From Methanoregulaceae archaeon (GTDB lineage: Archaea; Halobacteriota; Methanomicrobia; Methanomicrobiales; Methanospirillaceae), in assembly GCA_015660965.1 (NCBI GenBank), contig JACTVG010000002.1, positions 124,001 to 188,000 on the forward strand: a stretch of 64,000 bases of DNA. Reading direction: 5' to 3'. Under the pieces are notes generated by a model, which did not search any database, had not been told where the DNA came from, and was given only the letters and a program-made list of their open reading frames with translations. Every line of letters begins with the position of its first letter. Position 1 is the stretch's first letter. Below are positions 48,193 through 56,822 of this stretch, one piece after another. A program made the translations under genes and the position numbers.

Positions 48193-49401
48193 TTGTTTGA
48201 ACCAAGCGATGAAATTTACCAAGCGTCTCTCGCTCTCCATGAATTGAACCATGGGAAGTTAGAAATTCGCTCGAAGGTCCCACTTAATTCAAAGGCAGAC
48301 CTTTCACGTGCCTATACACCGGGCGTCGCCCAAGTTTGCAAGGAGATTGCTAGGGATAAAAATCTTGTTTACAAATATACACTTAAAGCAAATACAATTG
48401 CAATTGTTACCGATGGTTCAGCAGTTCTTGGTCTAGGAAATATTGGAGGTTACGCGGCAATCCCTGTTATGGAAGGAAAAGCAATACTTTTTAAAGAATT
48501 TGCCGGGATTGATGCATTTCCAATTTGTTTTGAAACTTATGAGACTAATTTTACCGATCAAGTGAAAAATATCGCACCAGTTTTTGGTGGTATTAATTTA
48601 GAAGATATTGCAGCGCCAAAATGCTTCGAAGTTGAAGATGCACTTCAGGATATTGGTATTCCTGTAATGCATGATGATCAGCACGGTACTGCCGTAGTTG
48701 TTTTAGCTGCTCTTATCAACGCATGCAAAGTTACCGAAAAGAAATTCGAAGATCTCAATATTGTAATCTGTGGTGCCGGAGCTGCTGGTTTTGCAATCAC
48801 TCGGTTGTTAAAATGTATTGGATATGATCCGAATGTATGTACGATGGTACGTGAGCTTGTTGTTTGTGATACAAAAGGTATAATCCATCGAGGACGGGAG
48901 GGGTTGTATAACAACAAATACAAATTTATCATAGGTGAAGAAACAAACCGTGCAAGCAGATCGGGTTCTCTCGCTGATGCAATGGAAGGAGCAGATGTTT
49001 TTATTGGTGTATCTGCACCCAATGTTCTTACTGAAGAAATGGTCAAAACAATGAATAAAGATCCAATTGTTTTTGCGATGGCAAATCCTGTCCCTGAGAT
49101 TTGGCCGGAATCTGCAAAACATGCAGGGGCAGCGGTAGTTGGAACAGGTAGGAGCGATTTCCCTAACCAGATAAACAATGTTCTTGCATTCCCCGGCATA
49201 TTCCGCGGCGCTCTCGATGCTTATGCAATGAAAATTAGTGATGAAATGAAGATCGCAGCTGCCCATGCAATCGCTTCATATCTTCCAAAACCTCATCGCG
49301 AACGAATAATGCCAAATATTCTCGATAAAGAAGTCACAAAGAGTGTTGCGAAAGCTGTTAAAGATGCGGCGATTCGTTGTGGGTGCAGTAGGCAACCTTA
49401 A
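48193..49401 (+). CDS. Malic enzyme (oxaloacetate-decarboxylating malate dehydrogenase)
   Basis: The 402-residue protein converts malate to pyruvate and CO2 with NAD(P)+. Visible are the YTPGVAQVCKEI motif, TDGSAVLGLGNIGGYAAIPV, the metal-binding PVMHDDQHGTAVV, and a Rossmann fold (VICGAGAAGFAITRLL). The length is that of the short archaeal/bacterial form. The start is a TTG at 48193: an AAGGAGAG element lies about 9 nt upstream, and no in-frame ATG is near. Together with the transhydrogenase at 55-58 kb it could supply NADPH, which is inference. Confidence 0.93.
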   Translation: MFEPSDEIYQASLALHELNHGKLEIRSKVPLNSKADLSRAYTPGVAQVCKEIARDKNLVYKYTLKANTIAIVTDGSAVLGLGNIGGYAAIPVMEGKAILFKEFAGIDAFPICFETYETNFTDQVKNIAPVFGGINLEDIAAPKCFEVEDALQDIGIPVMHDDQHGTAVVVLAALINACKVTEKKFEDLNIVICGAGAAGFAITRLLKCIGYDPNVCTMVRELVVCDTKGIIHRGREGLYNNKYKFIIGEETNRASRSGSLADAMEGADVFIGVSAPNVLTEEMVKTMNKDPIVFAMANPVPEIWPESAKHAGAAVVGTGRSDFPNQINNVLAFPGIFRGALDAYAMKISDEMKIAAAHAIASYLPKPHRERIMPNILDKEVTKSVAKAVKDAAIRCGCSRQP

Positions 49402-49434
49402 ATTGGTTTTTTCCCATTCGTGTAATTATTTCTG

Positions 49435-49845
49435 CTATCCGTATCCTGTGATCTCATAATCTATAGTAGTTGAATTATTGGCACACTCTTTGCCATGTAC
49501 AAGGACGTCATCAACTACTTTTTTTAAAAGTGCTGGGTAAACTGCACCTACTAACTCTTGAACCGGTTTGCCATCACAGAAGAACTTAAAAGTCGGGGTA
49601 CTGCGAACACCATATCGTTCAGCTGTCCATTGGCTCACCATAATGTTGAGACGTACAAAAAGGATGACCCCCTGATATTCTTTAGCATAAGTTCTGAAGT
49701 ACGGTTCCATTTGATGACAAAACTGACATGTCTGAGAATAGAACATTACTGCTACGGGGGTTTTTCCCTTTTCAACAATCTTTTCCCAAATGAGGTCATC
49801 GACTTCAAGAACCGTGTCTTGATCCACAGCGAACCCTCTTGACAA
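49435..49845 (-). CDS. Thioredoxin-fold protein with CQFC active site
   Basis: The 136-residue protein has a thioredoxin fold with active-site YSQTCQFCHQMEP (CxxC = CQFC) near residue 38 and the cis-Pro loop YGVRSTPTFKFFCDGK. An extra Cys lies in FFCDGK and another in the tail. It should reduce or exchange disulfides in the cytoplasm, since no signal peptide is seen. The start is TTG 49845 or GTG 49827; the latter has AGAGGG 6 nt upstream. A TATA-like CTATAAG lies about 25 nt before. Confidence 0.88.
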   Translation of the reverse strand: MSRGFAVDQDTVLEVDDLIWEKIVEKGKTPVAVMFYSQTCQFCHQMEPYFRTYAKEYQGVILFVRLNIMVSQWTAERYGVRSTPTFKFFCDGKPVQELVGAVYPALLKKVVDDVLVHGKECANNSTTIDYEITGYG

Positions 49846-49864
49846 GTGTTGATGAATACAATTC

Positions 49865-50908
49865 TTATAGTTTACCTATATGATGACGATTAAATAGGGT
49901 AAAACCAATCGCAAATCCTAAAATCAAAATCCAAGTCATATCAGGAGCGGAATACGTTGTTGGTATTGACTTTGTTGTTGGGGAGGGTTGAAAGGTTTCT
50001 ATACTTGTTTGGGTAACCGTTTGTTGTATGCCGCTTGAAACTTCCCGATCGACAATATTAAAACTTGCACTCCCACTGACTTTTGGGTTTATTCCGGATA
50101 CTTGGACGATATATTCATCCGGTTTAAATGCTGATGTATCAACACCGTAGGACCATTGATTGTTACCATTAGTCCCGGGTTGAACTTTAACGATGCCACT
50201 TGTTCCTGAAAATTCATTACTTTGTTCTTTTGTTGTCGGTCTAAACGATAAAGAATAGATTTCAATGAGCAAGTCATCATCAACCGCTAAGTTGGTGGAA
50301 CCTGTTATTGTGAATTTTTCTCCAACATTGTGATTACCTATTGGATTGATGAGTGCATTGGGTTCTTCAACAAAAAATGATACTGTTGTAAATGTGTCAT
50401 CAATATTTTGATTATGTACTGCATTTATCAGAGCGGTGGCTGCATTTGGACCCTGTAGACTTCCAGGACCGGTTAAAGTGAAGATCACACTACCTACTCC
50501 AAGCTGCTTATTGATTACTTGACCAGTCGCAGCATTATAAACGATATCGAATTGCCCGTTCATCATCGGATGTTGGATTAAAACAAAGTACTGTCCGGGA
50601 GCTAGGTTTTGGGTATCTACTGGTTTGAGTTCGTAATCAAATGAACTATCTGACGCAACTGAAATTGTGGTGACTTTGACATAATTATTCCCAATAAACC
50701 AAATCTGAAGACCGATTTGTGGATGACCCGTAGCTACTCCATGAATATGAACAGAATCACCTCTAGCAATTGATGATGAAATCGATTGTTGATCATTAAT
50801 ATTGAGATCAAGAGCTGTCGAAGGATAAAAAAATGTCAAAATTATTATTGTTAAAAGTAATCCAAGACGAATCGTCCCGACTACTTTGTATTGATTAGTT
50901 ACGTTCAT
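49865..50908 (-). CDS. Secreted DUF3821-like surface protein with C-terminal anchor
   Basis: The protein of about 347 residues has a signal peptide (RLGLLLTIIILTFFYPSTA), beta-rich extracellular domains with the DUF3821-like pattern (GQYFVLIQHPMMNG, AATALINAVHNQNIDDTF, then FTITGSTNLAVDDDLLIEI), a Thr/Pro/Ser-rich stalk and a C-terminal transmembrane helix ending in RHHIGKL. ATG 50908 is preferred; an earlier ATG at 50935 would place nine residues before the signal peptide. DUF3821 proteins are characteristic envelope proteins of Methanomicrobiales, which supports the taxonomic guess. Function is unknown. Confidence 0.78.
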   Translation of the reverse strand: MNVTNQYKVVGTIRLGLLLTIIILTFFYPSTALDLNINDQQSISSSIARGDSVHIHGVATGHPQIGLQIWFIGNNYVKVTTISVASDSSFDYELKPVDTQNLAPGQYFVLIQHPMMNGQFDIVYNAATGQVINKQLGVGSVIFTLTGPGSLQGPNAATALINAVHNQNIDDTFTTVSFFVEEPNALINPIGNHNVGEKFTITGSTNLAVDDDLLIEIYSLSFRPTTKEQSNEFSGTSGIVKVQPGTNGNNQWSYGVDTSAFKPDEYIVQVSGINPKVSGSASFNIVDREVSSGIQQTVTQTSIETFQPSPTTKSIPTTYSAPDMTWILILGFAIGFTLFNRHHIGKL

Positions 50909-50969
50909 ATTCCAACATACTATGGTATTTAGCATATCTTCAAAGTTTCAGAAAAGTACTAAAAGGTTT

Positions 50970-51305
50970 GAGTGGGAGGAGTAAGCCTCCTTCTGTTCAA
51001 TGCGGCATTCAGCTCTGCACCATACCCGGGCGGATACCGAGCGATCCATTTGCCCTGTTTTGGCTTGCACCCGCAGGGGTTCGCCGTTTCAACGTTTCCT
51101 GTCTTTATGCTCAACGGGTTACTCACGCACAAATGCGCTTCCTTGTCTTTCGACTCAACCGCATCATGACTGAAGACAGGTCGTATCGTTTCTGTGCCAT
51201 TGCCGTGACTCTCGCCACCCCTACTTACATAGGGCTGCGTGCTCGGTAGGTGGGGGGACTTTCCTCAGCAGCATAAAGCTACCGTCAGCCGCACTCTCCC
51301 TCTCC
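50970..51305 (-). ncRNA. rnpB: RNase P RNA
   Basis: On the minus strand, the conserved GAGGAAAGTCC element of the RNase P core lies at about 51256-51266. The 5' side starts GGAGAGGGAGAG and the 3' side ends CTCCTCCCACTC, which can pair as helix P1 with one mismatch. The ~336-nt length fits archaeal type A RNAs. It is the catalytic RNA that cuts tRNA leaders. The ends are estimated from P1. ORFs crossing this interval are spurious. Confidence 0.9.
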
Positions 51306-51432
51306 TATTATAATAGGAACCTTGACCTGATAAGCACAGCGAAGCAAGAGAATAAAAAATGAATTCCGTGAATATCTAATCAAACGTATTAAAAATAGAC
51401 AGAATCAATAACGCTGTAAAGTGAGCCTCGGT

Positions 51433-52008
51433 ATGAATCTTCTCACAGATGATGAAGGAGAAATGGCAGTATCGCTTGCACGTGGAACAATTGAACATAA
51501 GATCAGTAACAAACAAAAACCCGTTTTGGATTTAACATCGATATTTCAAGAGAAACGGGGCGTCTTTGTCACTCTAAATAAAGAGGGCAACCTACGTGGA
51601 TGTATTGGTTTTCCATATCCAATGATTCCACTTGCGAATGCAATTGAACAAGCAGCAATTGCTTCAGCTCTTGAAGATCCTCGATTCCCACAAGTGAGAC
51701 CGAATGAACTCAAATTAATCGATTTGGAAGTGACAATTTTAACGGTTCCTGAGCCACTCAATTGTTCACCTGAAGAACGTCCATCCAAAATAGAAGTAGG
51801 TAAACATGGTTTGATCATACGTGGTTTGGGAACAAGTGGGCTTCTCCTTCCTCAAGTGGCAACTGACTATGGTTGGGATAGTAAGACATTTCTCGATCAT
51901 ACTTGTATGAAAGCAGGGCTCCCTAATCGATGCTGGATGCATGATAATGTTGAGGTACTTGCATTTGAGGGGCAGATCTTTTCCGAACTGCATAACAAAG
52001 TGAGATAA
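51433..52008 (+). CDS. AMMECR1-domain protein
   Basis: The 191-residue protein has the conserved AMMECR1 signature LRGCIGFP (near residue 57), preceded by RGVFVTLNKEGN and followed by AAIASALEDPRFPQV and the C-terminal LLLPQVATDYGWDSKTFLDHTCMKAGL. AMMECR1 proteins are nearly universal in archaea; related proteins sit next to radical SAM partners, but the activity is unknown. ATG 51433 is preferred over GTG 51421, which adds four residues. It is rightward, 51 nt before tgtA. Confidence 0.9.
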   Translation: MNLLTDDEGEMAVSLARGTIEHKISNKQKPVLDLTSIFQEKRGVFVTLNKEGNLRGCIGFPYPMIPLANAIEQAAIASALEDPRFPQVRPNELKLIDLEVTILTVPEPLNCSPEERPSKIEVGKHGLIIRGLGTSGLLLPQVATDYGWDSKTFLDHTCMKAGLPNRCWMHDNVEVLAFEGQIFSELHNKVR

Positions 52009-52059
52009 CCGTTTAACCTAATCAATTTAAAAATCTATAGCAACATCTGGTACAAACTC

Positions 52060-53514
52060 ATGGCTATCCATTTTGAGAGTCTTGATAGTGATATTGCAGG
52101 GCGAATTGGAAAACTCACTGTTGGAAATAAAACCATTAGAACACCGGCACTGCTTCCAGTTATCAATCCGCATCTTCAGATCATTAAACCGTCAGAGATG
52201 AAAACGATGGGAATTGAGGCACTCATCACAAATGCATATATAATCAACCAGAGCCTGCGGTATCATGACCAGGCATTAAACGAAGGATTACATGCCATGC
52301 TTGACTTTGATGGCGTAATCATGACAGACTCGGGTTCCTTTCAGCTGTCAGTATATGGAGATGTATCAGTAACAAATCTCGAGACGCTAACCTTCCAAAA
52401 AGATATCAAAAGTGATATTTGGGTTCCACTTGATATACCCAGTCCTCCAACTGCAGATAAAGTATCAGCCGAACGTGATCTTCTAATAACTATTGATAGA
52501 CTTCGCGAAGCAATGAATACGTTTGGAGATGAAGCACCAGTTGCTGGACCGATACAGGGGGGCATTTATCTTGATTTGCGTGAACGTGCAGGAAAAGAAT
52601 TAGGTGCATTGGGTTTTTCGTTTTGCCCTATAGGTGCAGTTGTTCCTCTCATGGAAGCATACCGGTACCAGGATCTTGTTAGAGTCGTTATGGCAGTAAA
52701 AAAGAATCTTCCACTCGCCACTTGTGTTCACCTTTTCGGTGCGGGACATCCGGCTATGTTTGCGCTTGCAACTGCCATGGGATGTGATCTTTTTGATTCG
52801 GCTGCTTACGCTCTTTATGCCAAAGAAGGCCGGTATCTCACTGTTCATGGAAGCTATAAGTTAGATGAACTCACGGAACTACCTTGCTCATGCAATGTTT
52901 GCCGATCACATTCTAAAGAAGATCTGAACACATCCGATCAGCGGGAGAGGTTGCTCGCTCTTCACAATTTGAACATTACTCTTGCTGAAATTTGTCGTAT
53001 TCGACAGGCTATTATTGAAGGTACTCTGTGGGAACTTGTCGACGAAAGGTGCCGAAGCCACCCAAAGCTTTTGTCGGGATATCAAGAACTATTAAATTAT
53101 TCAAATGAATTGGAAACGCACGATCGCATATCAAAGCGTAGATTCTTCTATCGGGGTGATGAGAGTTGTCTCCGAACAGAAGTGATAAGGTATCAGAAAA
53201 CCCTTTCACGCCTTAGACTTGGCGACAATGCCCTTGTTTCATTCAACGGTCGAACACGACAAGGATTCGATAATACACTCCTTTTTAAACCCCCGTTCGG
53301 CCCATATCCTCGGGAACTAAAAGAGACATTCCCTATCGGACAGAGCGAGATTCCGGAGTGGGATGAAACCATGGTTCGACAAGGTTGTATCGGTATACGT
53401 AACCTTATCAATACCCATCTCAAAAGTCGGGTTGCTGTCTCTTGTAACCCACGATGGATTCCCATTGTAAAATCTGAATTGCCAGATATCGAGGTATTTA
53501 ATGATCCAGATTGA
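52060..53514 (+). CDS. tgtA: Archaeosine tRNA-guanine transglycosylase (ArcTGT)
   Basis: The 484-residue enzyme swaps guanine-15 of tRNA for preQ0, the first step in archaeosine synthesis. The TIM barrel shows the nucleophile region MTDSGSFQLSVYGD, VAGPIQGGIYLDLRERA, and the zinc-binding PCSCNVCRSH with its later His. The C-terminal ~130 residues form part of the tRNA-recognition arm; the PUA domain is not obvious here, but one is present at the end of the following gene. The stop overlaps the arcS start by 14 nt, so the two are coupled. Confidence 0.93.
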   Translation: MAIHFESLDSDIAGRIGKLTVGNKTIRTPALLPVINPHLQIIKPSEMKTMGIEALITNAYIINQSLRYHDQALNEGLHAMLDFDGVIMTDSGSFQLSVYGDVSVTNLETLTFQKDIKSDIWVPLDIPSPPTADKVSAERDLLITIDRLREAMNTFGDEAPVAGPIQGGIYLDLRERAGKELGALGFSFCPIGAVVPLMEAYRYQDLVRVVMAVKKNLPLATCVHLFGAGHPAMFALATAMGCDLFDSAAYALYAKEGRYLTVHGSYKLDELTELPCSCNVCRSHSKEDLNTSDQRERLLALHNLNITLAEICRIRQAIIEGTLWELVDERCRSHPKLLSGYQELLNYSNELETHDRISKRRFFYRGDESCLRTEVIRYQKTLSRLRLGDNALVSFNGRTRQGFDNTLLFKPPFGPYPRELKETFPIGQSEIPEWDETMVRQGCIGIRNLINTHLKSRVAVSCNPRWIPIVKSELPDIEVFNDPD

Positions 53515-55132
53515 TATCCGAAAACGAGATGGCCTCGCACGTTCAGGTACCTTTGTTATAAACAAGGTCTCAATAAGGACTCCCGCTGTTCTTGATACTG
53601 TCGACCTTTTCCCATCATTAAAGACAAAAAATGGGACAAATATACCTCTAGCAGCTGGATCAGAATTTACAAAAAGTTACTATGTAAAAAACAACCATCA
53701 ACCCATCACCATCCATCCGGCTCTTGAAAACCCCGCACTAAGTGGTGACTGTGTGATGGTTGACAACTGGCACACAGTTCTTTATAACCCTCGAAACTAC
53801 GTGATGTGGCTAATTGACCTTAAAGAAAAAACACCTCCTGATACGCTTTGGTATGTTCCTGCTACAGCTCTTCCTTCCAATGTTCATATTCTCTGTTATA
53901 GTGGTTTTGATATCTTCGACTTCCGAGCTGTCGATCTAAAATCTGCTCAAGGAATTTTCTGTTTACCAGAAGGAGAATTTCCAAAGGAGTATTTAAAGTT
54001 GGGATTATGCACCTGTGATGGTTGTAGAAATGAAAATCTGAAACAACACAACCGGATTGAGCTTCAATGTGAGATTGAGCTGATTAATAGGTTCATTGAG
54101 GCAGGACAACTAAGGGAACTCGTAGAATCTCGAAGTCGAATGCATGCCCAGCATGTCGCCATCCTTCGTCATCTCGATAATCAATATAATTTTATGGAGA
54201 AAAGGGTTCCAGTATCTCGAAGTTGTGTGATGCAAGTAAACAGCGGGGAGTCAATAAACCGGGTTGAGATTCGAAGGTTTGCCGAACGTGTTGTTACAAG
54301 ATATATTCCTCCTAAAACAGATGTTGCAGTGCTATTGCCGTGCTCAGCAAAGAAACCATATTCTCTTTCAAAAAGTCACCGTAAATTCCAGACTGCAATT
54401 GCAAACCGTGCGCATGAATTGATTATTAGTTCACCACTTGGAATTGTGCCTCGCGAAGTGGAGACAATCTATCCTGCAGGTCACTATGATGTCCCGGTTA
54501 CAGGATATTGGGATGCAGAGGAATGTTCACTAATCGCGGATATTATTGCTCGTTACTTTATACGTAATAGATACCGCCGTATAATTGCTCATCTCGATGG
54601 AGGAGCATTAAAGGTTGTAGAAATTGCTGCAGAAAAATGCAATTTAACACTTGAATATTCGTGTAAGGAGAATCCAACTAGCAATGCATCTTTAAATAAA
54701 CTTGATCAGGCTCTTGACGGAGAACGTAGAATAAAAGATGACAGACTTCACGGTATGTGTTCCTACCAATTTGGTATAGATATTAATACCAAAGGATTCA
54801 CTTTACGTGGACGATTTCCAGAAATTTATTATAGTAAAGAGAATTTACAATATTTTTCTATCAATACTGCAACAGGAATGCTGCGTCCAACCTTTGATGG
54901 TTGGAAACTAATCCCAAAAGGCTACCGAGTTTTAATTGATGATTTTACCCCAGAAGGAGATATACTCGTTCCAGGTATAATTAAGGCCGATCCAGAGATC
55001 CGTGAAGGAGATGAAGTTCTAATTATTGGCCTAAAAATTGAGGCAACAGGAAAAGCCGCAATGTCAGAGGATGAAATGATGCGTTCAAAGCGTGGCGTTG
55101 CTGTACGCGTGCGTAAAATAAAGAAGCTCTAG
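53501..55132 (+). CDS. arcS: Archaeosine synthase ArcS (TgtA2), with C-terminal PUA domain
   Basis: The 543-residue protein resembles TgtA in its first half but lacks the transglycosylase nucleophile motif. It has the ArcS core motif PCSAKKPYSLSKSH (near residue 278) and ends in a PUA RNA-binding domain (residues ~475-543, EGDILVPGIIKADPEIREGD). ArcS adds the amine to preQ0-15 on tRNA to complete archaeosine. Translational overlap with tgtA places consecutive pathway enzymes in one transcript. Zinc-type cysteines (GLCTCDGC) are retained. Confidence 0.92.
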   Translation: MIQIDIRKRDGLARSGTFVINKVSIRTPAVLDTVDLFPSLKTKNGTNIPLAAGSEFTKSYYVKNNHQPITIHPALENPALSGDCVMVDNWHTVLYNPRNYVMWLIDLKEKTPPDTLWYVPATALPSNVHILCYSGFDIFDFRAVDLKSAQGIFCLPEGEFPKEYLKLGLCTCDGCRNENLKQHNRIELQCEIELINRFIEAGQLRELVESRSRMHAQHVAILRHLDNQYNFMEKRVPVSRSCVMQVNSGESINRVEIRRFAERVVTRYIPPKTDVAVLLPCSAKKPYSLSKSHRKFQTAIANRAHELIISSPLGIVPREVETIYPAGHYDVPVTGYWDAEECSLIADIIARYFIRNRYRRIIAHLDGGALKVVEIAAEKCNLTLEYSCKENPTSNASLNKLDQALDGERRIKDDRLHGMCSYQFGIDINTKGFTLRGRFPEIYYSKENLQYFSINTATGMLRPTFDGWKLIPKGYRVLIDDFTPEGDILVPGIIKADPEIREGDEVLIIGLKIEATGKAAMSEDEMMRSKRGVAVRVRKIKKL

Positions 55133-55370
55133 ATGCAACAGGTACGGTATATCGTCTGGTTCTTTGAAGACTGGCATCTTGTTTCAGATAGAGGCAATCA
55201 CACAGATTGCAGAGAAAATGTACCAGCTCTGGGGGCGTCGGTGCGGGTTCGAAAGGTATTGAAAGAGTGATATCGCAGTATTATAGCACAGAGGTTGCAA
55301 CGTAGGAGTGATTAACTTGTACAGGGTGAAACAGACTGTAATCTCGGTCGGTTCGAAAGGCCCGGCAGCC

Positions 55371-56513
55371 ATGCCGGTCGTGGTCGCCGTTCCAAAGGAG
55401 CTGGATCCAGGGGAACAGCGTGTGGCGACCGTACCGGAGGTCGTCCAGAAACTCACGATGTCGGGTTACGAGGTCAGGATCGAGCACGACGCGGGTGCGA
55501 GTGCGTACTACCCCGACGATCTCTTCACGGCCGCCGGTGCGAGGATCGCGTCCAGCCGGACCGACCTGTTGAACGGCGCCCAGATCGTGTTGCGCGTCCA
55601 GCCCCCGACAGTCGCCGAGGTCGATCAGCTCGCCGAGGGCACGATCGTCATCGGGTTCATGAACGCGATGAACAACCTCGAGGCCGTCGCCCAGATGCGC
55701 GACCGGAAGGTCACCGCCTTCGCCCTCGAGCTCGTTCCACGAATCACCCGCGCTCAGAGTATGGATGCGCTTAGTTCCCAGGCGACGGCCGGCGGGTACA
55801 TGGCTGCCATTTTGGGCGCTGAAAACTGCCCGAAGTTCCTCCCGATGCTGACGACGGCCGCAGGCACGATACGACCGGCAACAGTGCTCATATTAGGTGC
55901 CGGCGTCGCCGGCCTCATGGCAATCGCCACGGCAAAGCGGCTCGGCGCCATCGTCGAGGCCTACGACGTCCGACGCGCCGCAGGCGAACAGGTCCGGAGC
56001 CTCGGCGCCAAGTTTCTCGAGCTCGAGATCAATGCCGAAGGCCAGGGCGGCTATGCCCGCGAGCTCACGCCCGAGGAGAAGGCGAAGGAGCAGCAGATGG
56101 TTTCTGCCGCTGTCGCACGGGCCGACATCGTCATCACGACGGCCAACATCCCCGGTCGGAAGGCCCCCCTCCTCATTACGAAGGAGACCGTCGCGAGGAT
56201 GCGAGCGGGCGCTGTCATTGTCGATCTGGCCGCCGAGTCAGGGGGAAATTGCGAGCTGACCCAGCCTGGCAAGACCGTCCGGGAGCACGGTGTCAAGATC
56301 CTGGGGCCGCAGAACCTCCCGGCCCGGGTGCCGTTCCACTCGAGCCAGATGTACGCGAAAAACCTCCAGTCGTTTCTAGCGCTCCTCGTCAACAAAGACG
56401 GGGCGATCGTGAAGGAGTTCAGCGATGAGATCCTAGCCGCGAGCCTCTTGGTTCACGCGGGCGAGGTGCGCCACGGGCCAACGCGCGACCTCCTGAGCGG
56501 AGGGAAGCCATGA
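55371..56513 (+). CDS. pntAA: NAD(P) transhydrogenase subunit alpha part 1 (PntAA)
   Basis: The protein of about 380 residues carries the NAD(H)-binding domain I of proton-translocating transhydrogenase: VAVPKELDPGEQRVA at the start and the Rossmann loop VLILGAGVAGLMAIATAKRL. ATG 55371 gives the normal start of the family; a GTG at 55308 would add 21 residues encoded in A+T-richer DNA. Composition is strikingly G+C-rich, with G or C at most third codon positions, unlike genes on either side, which indicates transfer. It forms the three-subunit operon pntAA-pntAB-pntB, with 4-nt and 1-nt junctions. Confidence 0.93.
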   Translation: MPVVVAVPKELDPGEQRVATVPEVVQKLTMSGYEVRIEHDAGASAYYPDDLFTAAGARIASSRTDLLNGAQIVLRVQPPTVAEVDQLAEGTIVIGFMNAMNNLEAVAQMRDRKVTAFALELVPRITRAQSMDALSSQATAGGYMAAILGAENCPKFLPMLTTAAGTIRPATVLILGAGVAGLMAIATAKRLGAIVEAYDVRRAAGEQVRSLGAKFLELEINAEGQGGYARELTPEEKAKEQQMVSAAVARADIVITTANIPGRKAPLLITKETVARMRAGAVIVDLAAESGGNCELTQPGKTVREHGVKILGPQNLPARVPFHSSQMYAKNLQSFLALLVNKDGAIVKEFSDEILAASLLVHAGEVRHGPTRDLLSGGKP

Positions 56514-56821
56514 CCGACGTGACCACGCTCTGGACCGCCGTCTACATCGCGATGCTGGCCGCGTTCACCGGCTACGTCGTCATAAGCCGGGTCCCCGTCA
56601 TCCTCCACACGCCGCTGATGAGCGGCTCGAACTTCGTCCACGGGATCGTGCTTGTCGGCGCGATGATTGCACTCGGCCTCGCCACGACGACCCTAGAGCA
56701 GATCATCGGGTTCATTGCGGTCATTCTCGGCGCGGCGAACGTCACCGGCGGCTACATCGTCACGGAGCGGATCCTCCAGATGTTCGACCGCAGCGGGAAG
56801 AAGCCCGGAAAGGGGATGTAA
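56510..56821 (+). CDS. pntAB: NAD(P) transhydrogenase subunit alpha part 2 (PntAB)
   Basis: The 103-residue membrane subunit has three transmembrane helices (about residues 7-27, 38-58 and 63-83) and a short basic tail (RSGKKPGKGM). Together with the helices of PntB it forms the proton channel. The ATG overlaps the pntAA stop by 4 nt. The split alpha subunit is the form found in many bacteria, distinct from the fused E. coli PntA. Same G+C-rich composition as its neighbours. Confidence 0.93.
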   Translation: MTDVTTLWTAVYIAMLAAFTGYVVISRVPVILHTPLMSGSNFVHGIVLVGAMIALGLATTTLEQIIGFIAVILGAANVTGGYIVTERILQMFDRSGKKPGKGM

Positions 56822-56822
56822 G

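Noticed and set aside
50968-51249. Plus-strand ORFs of 93 and 65 codons
   Set aside because: They overlap the RNase P RNA gene on the opposite strand; the conserved RNA core explains the sequence.
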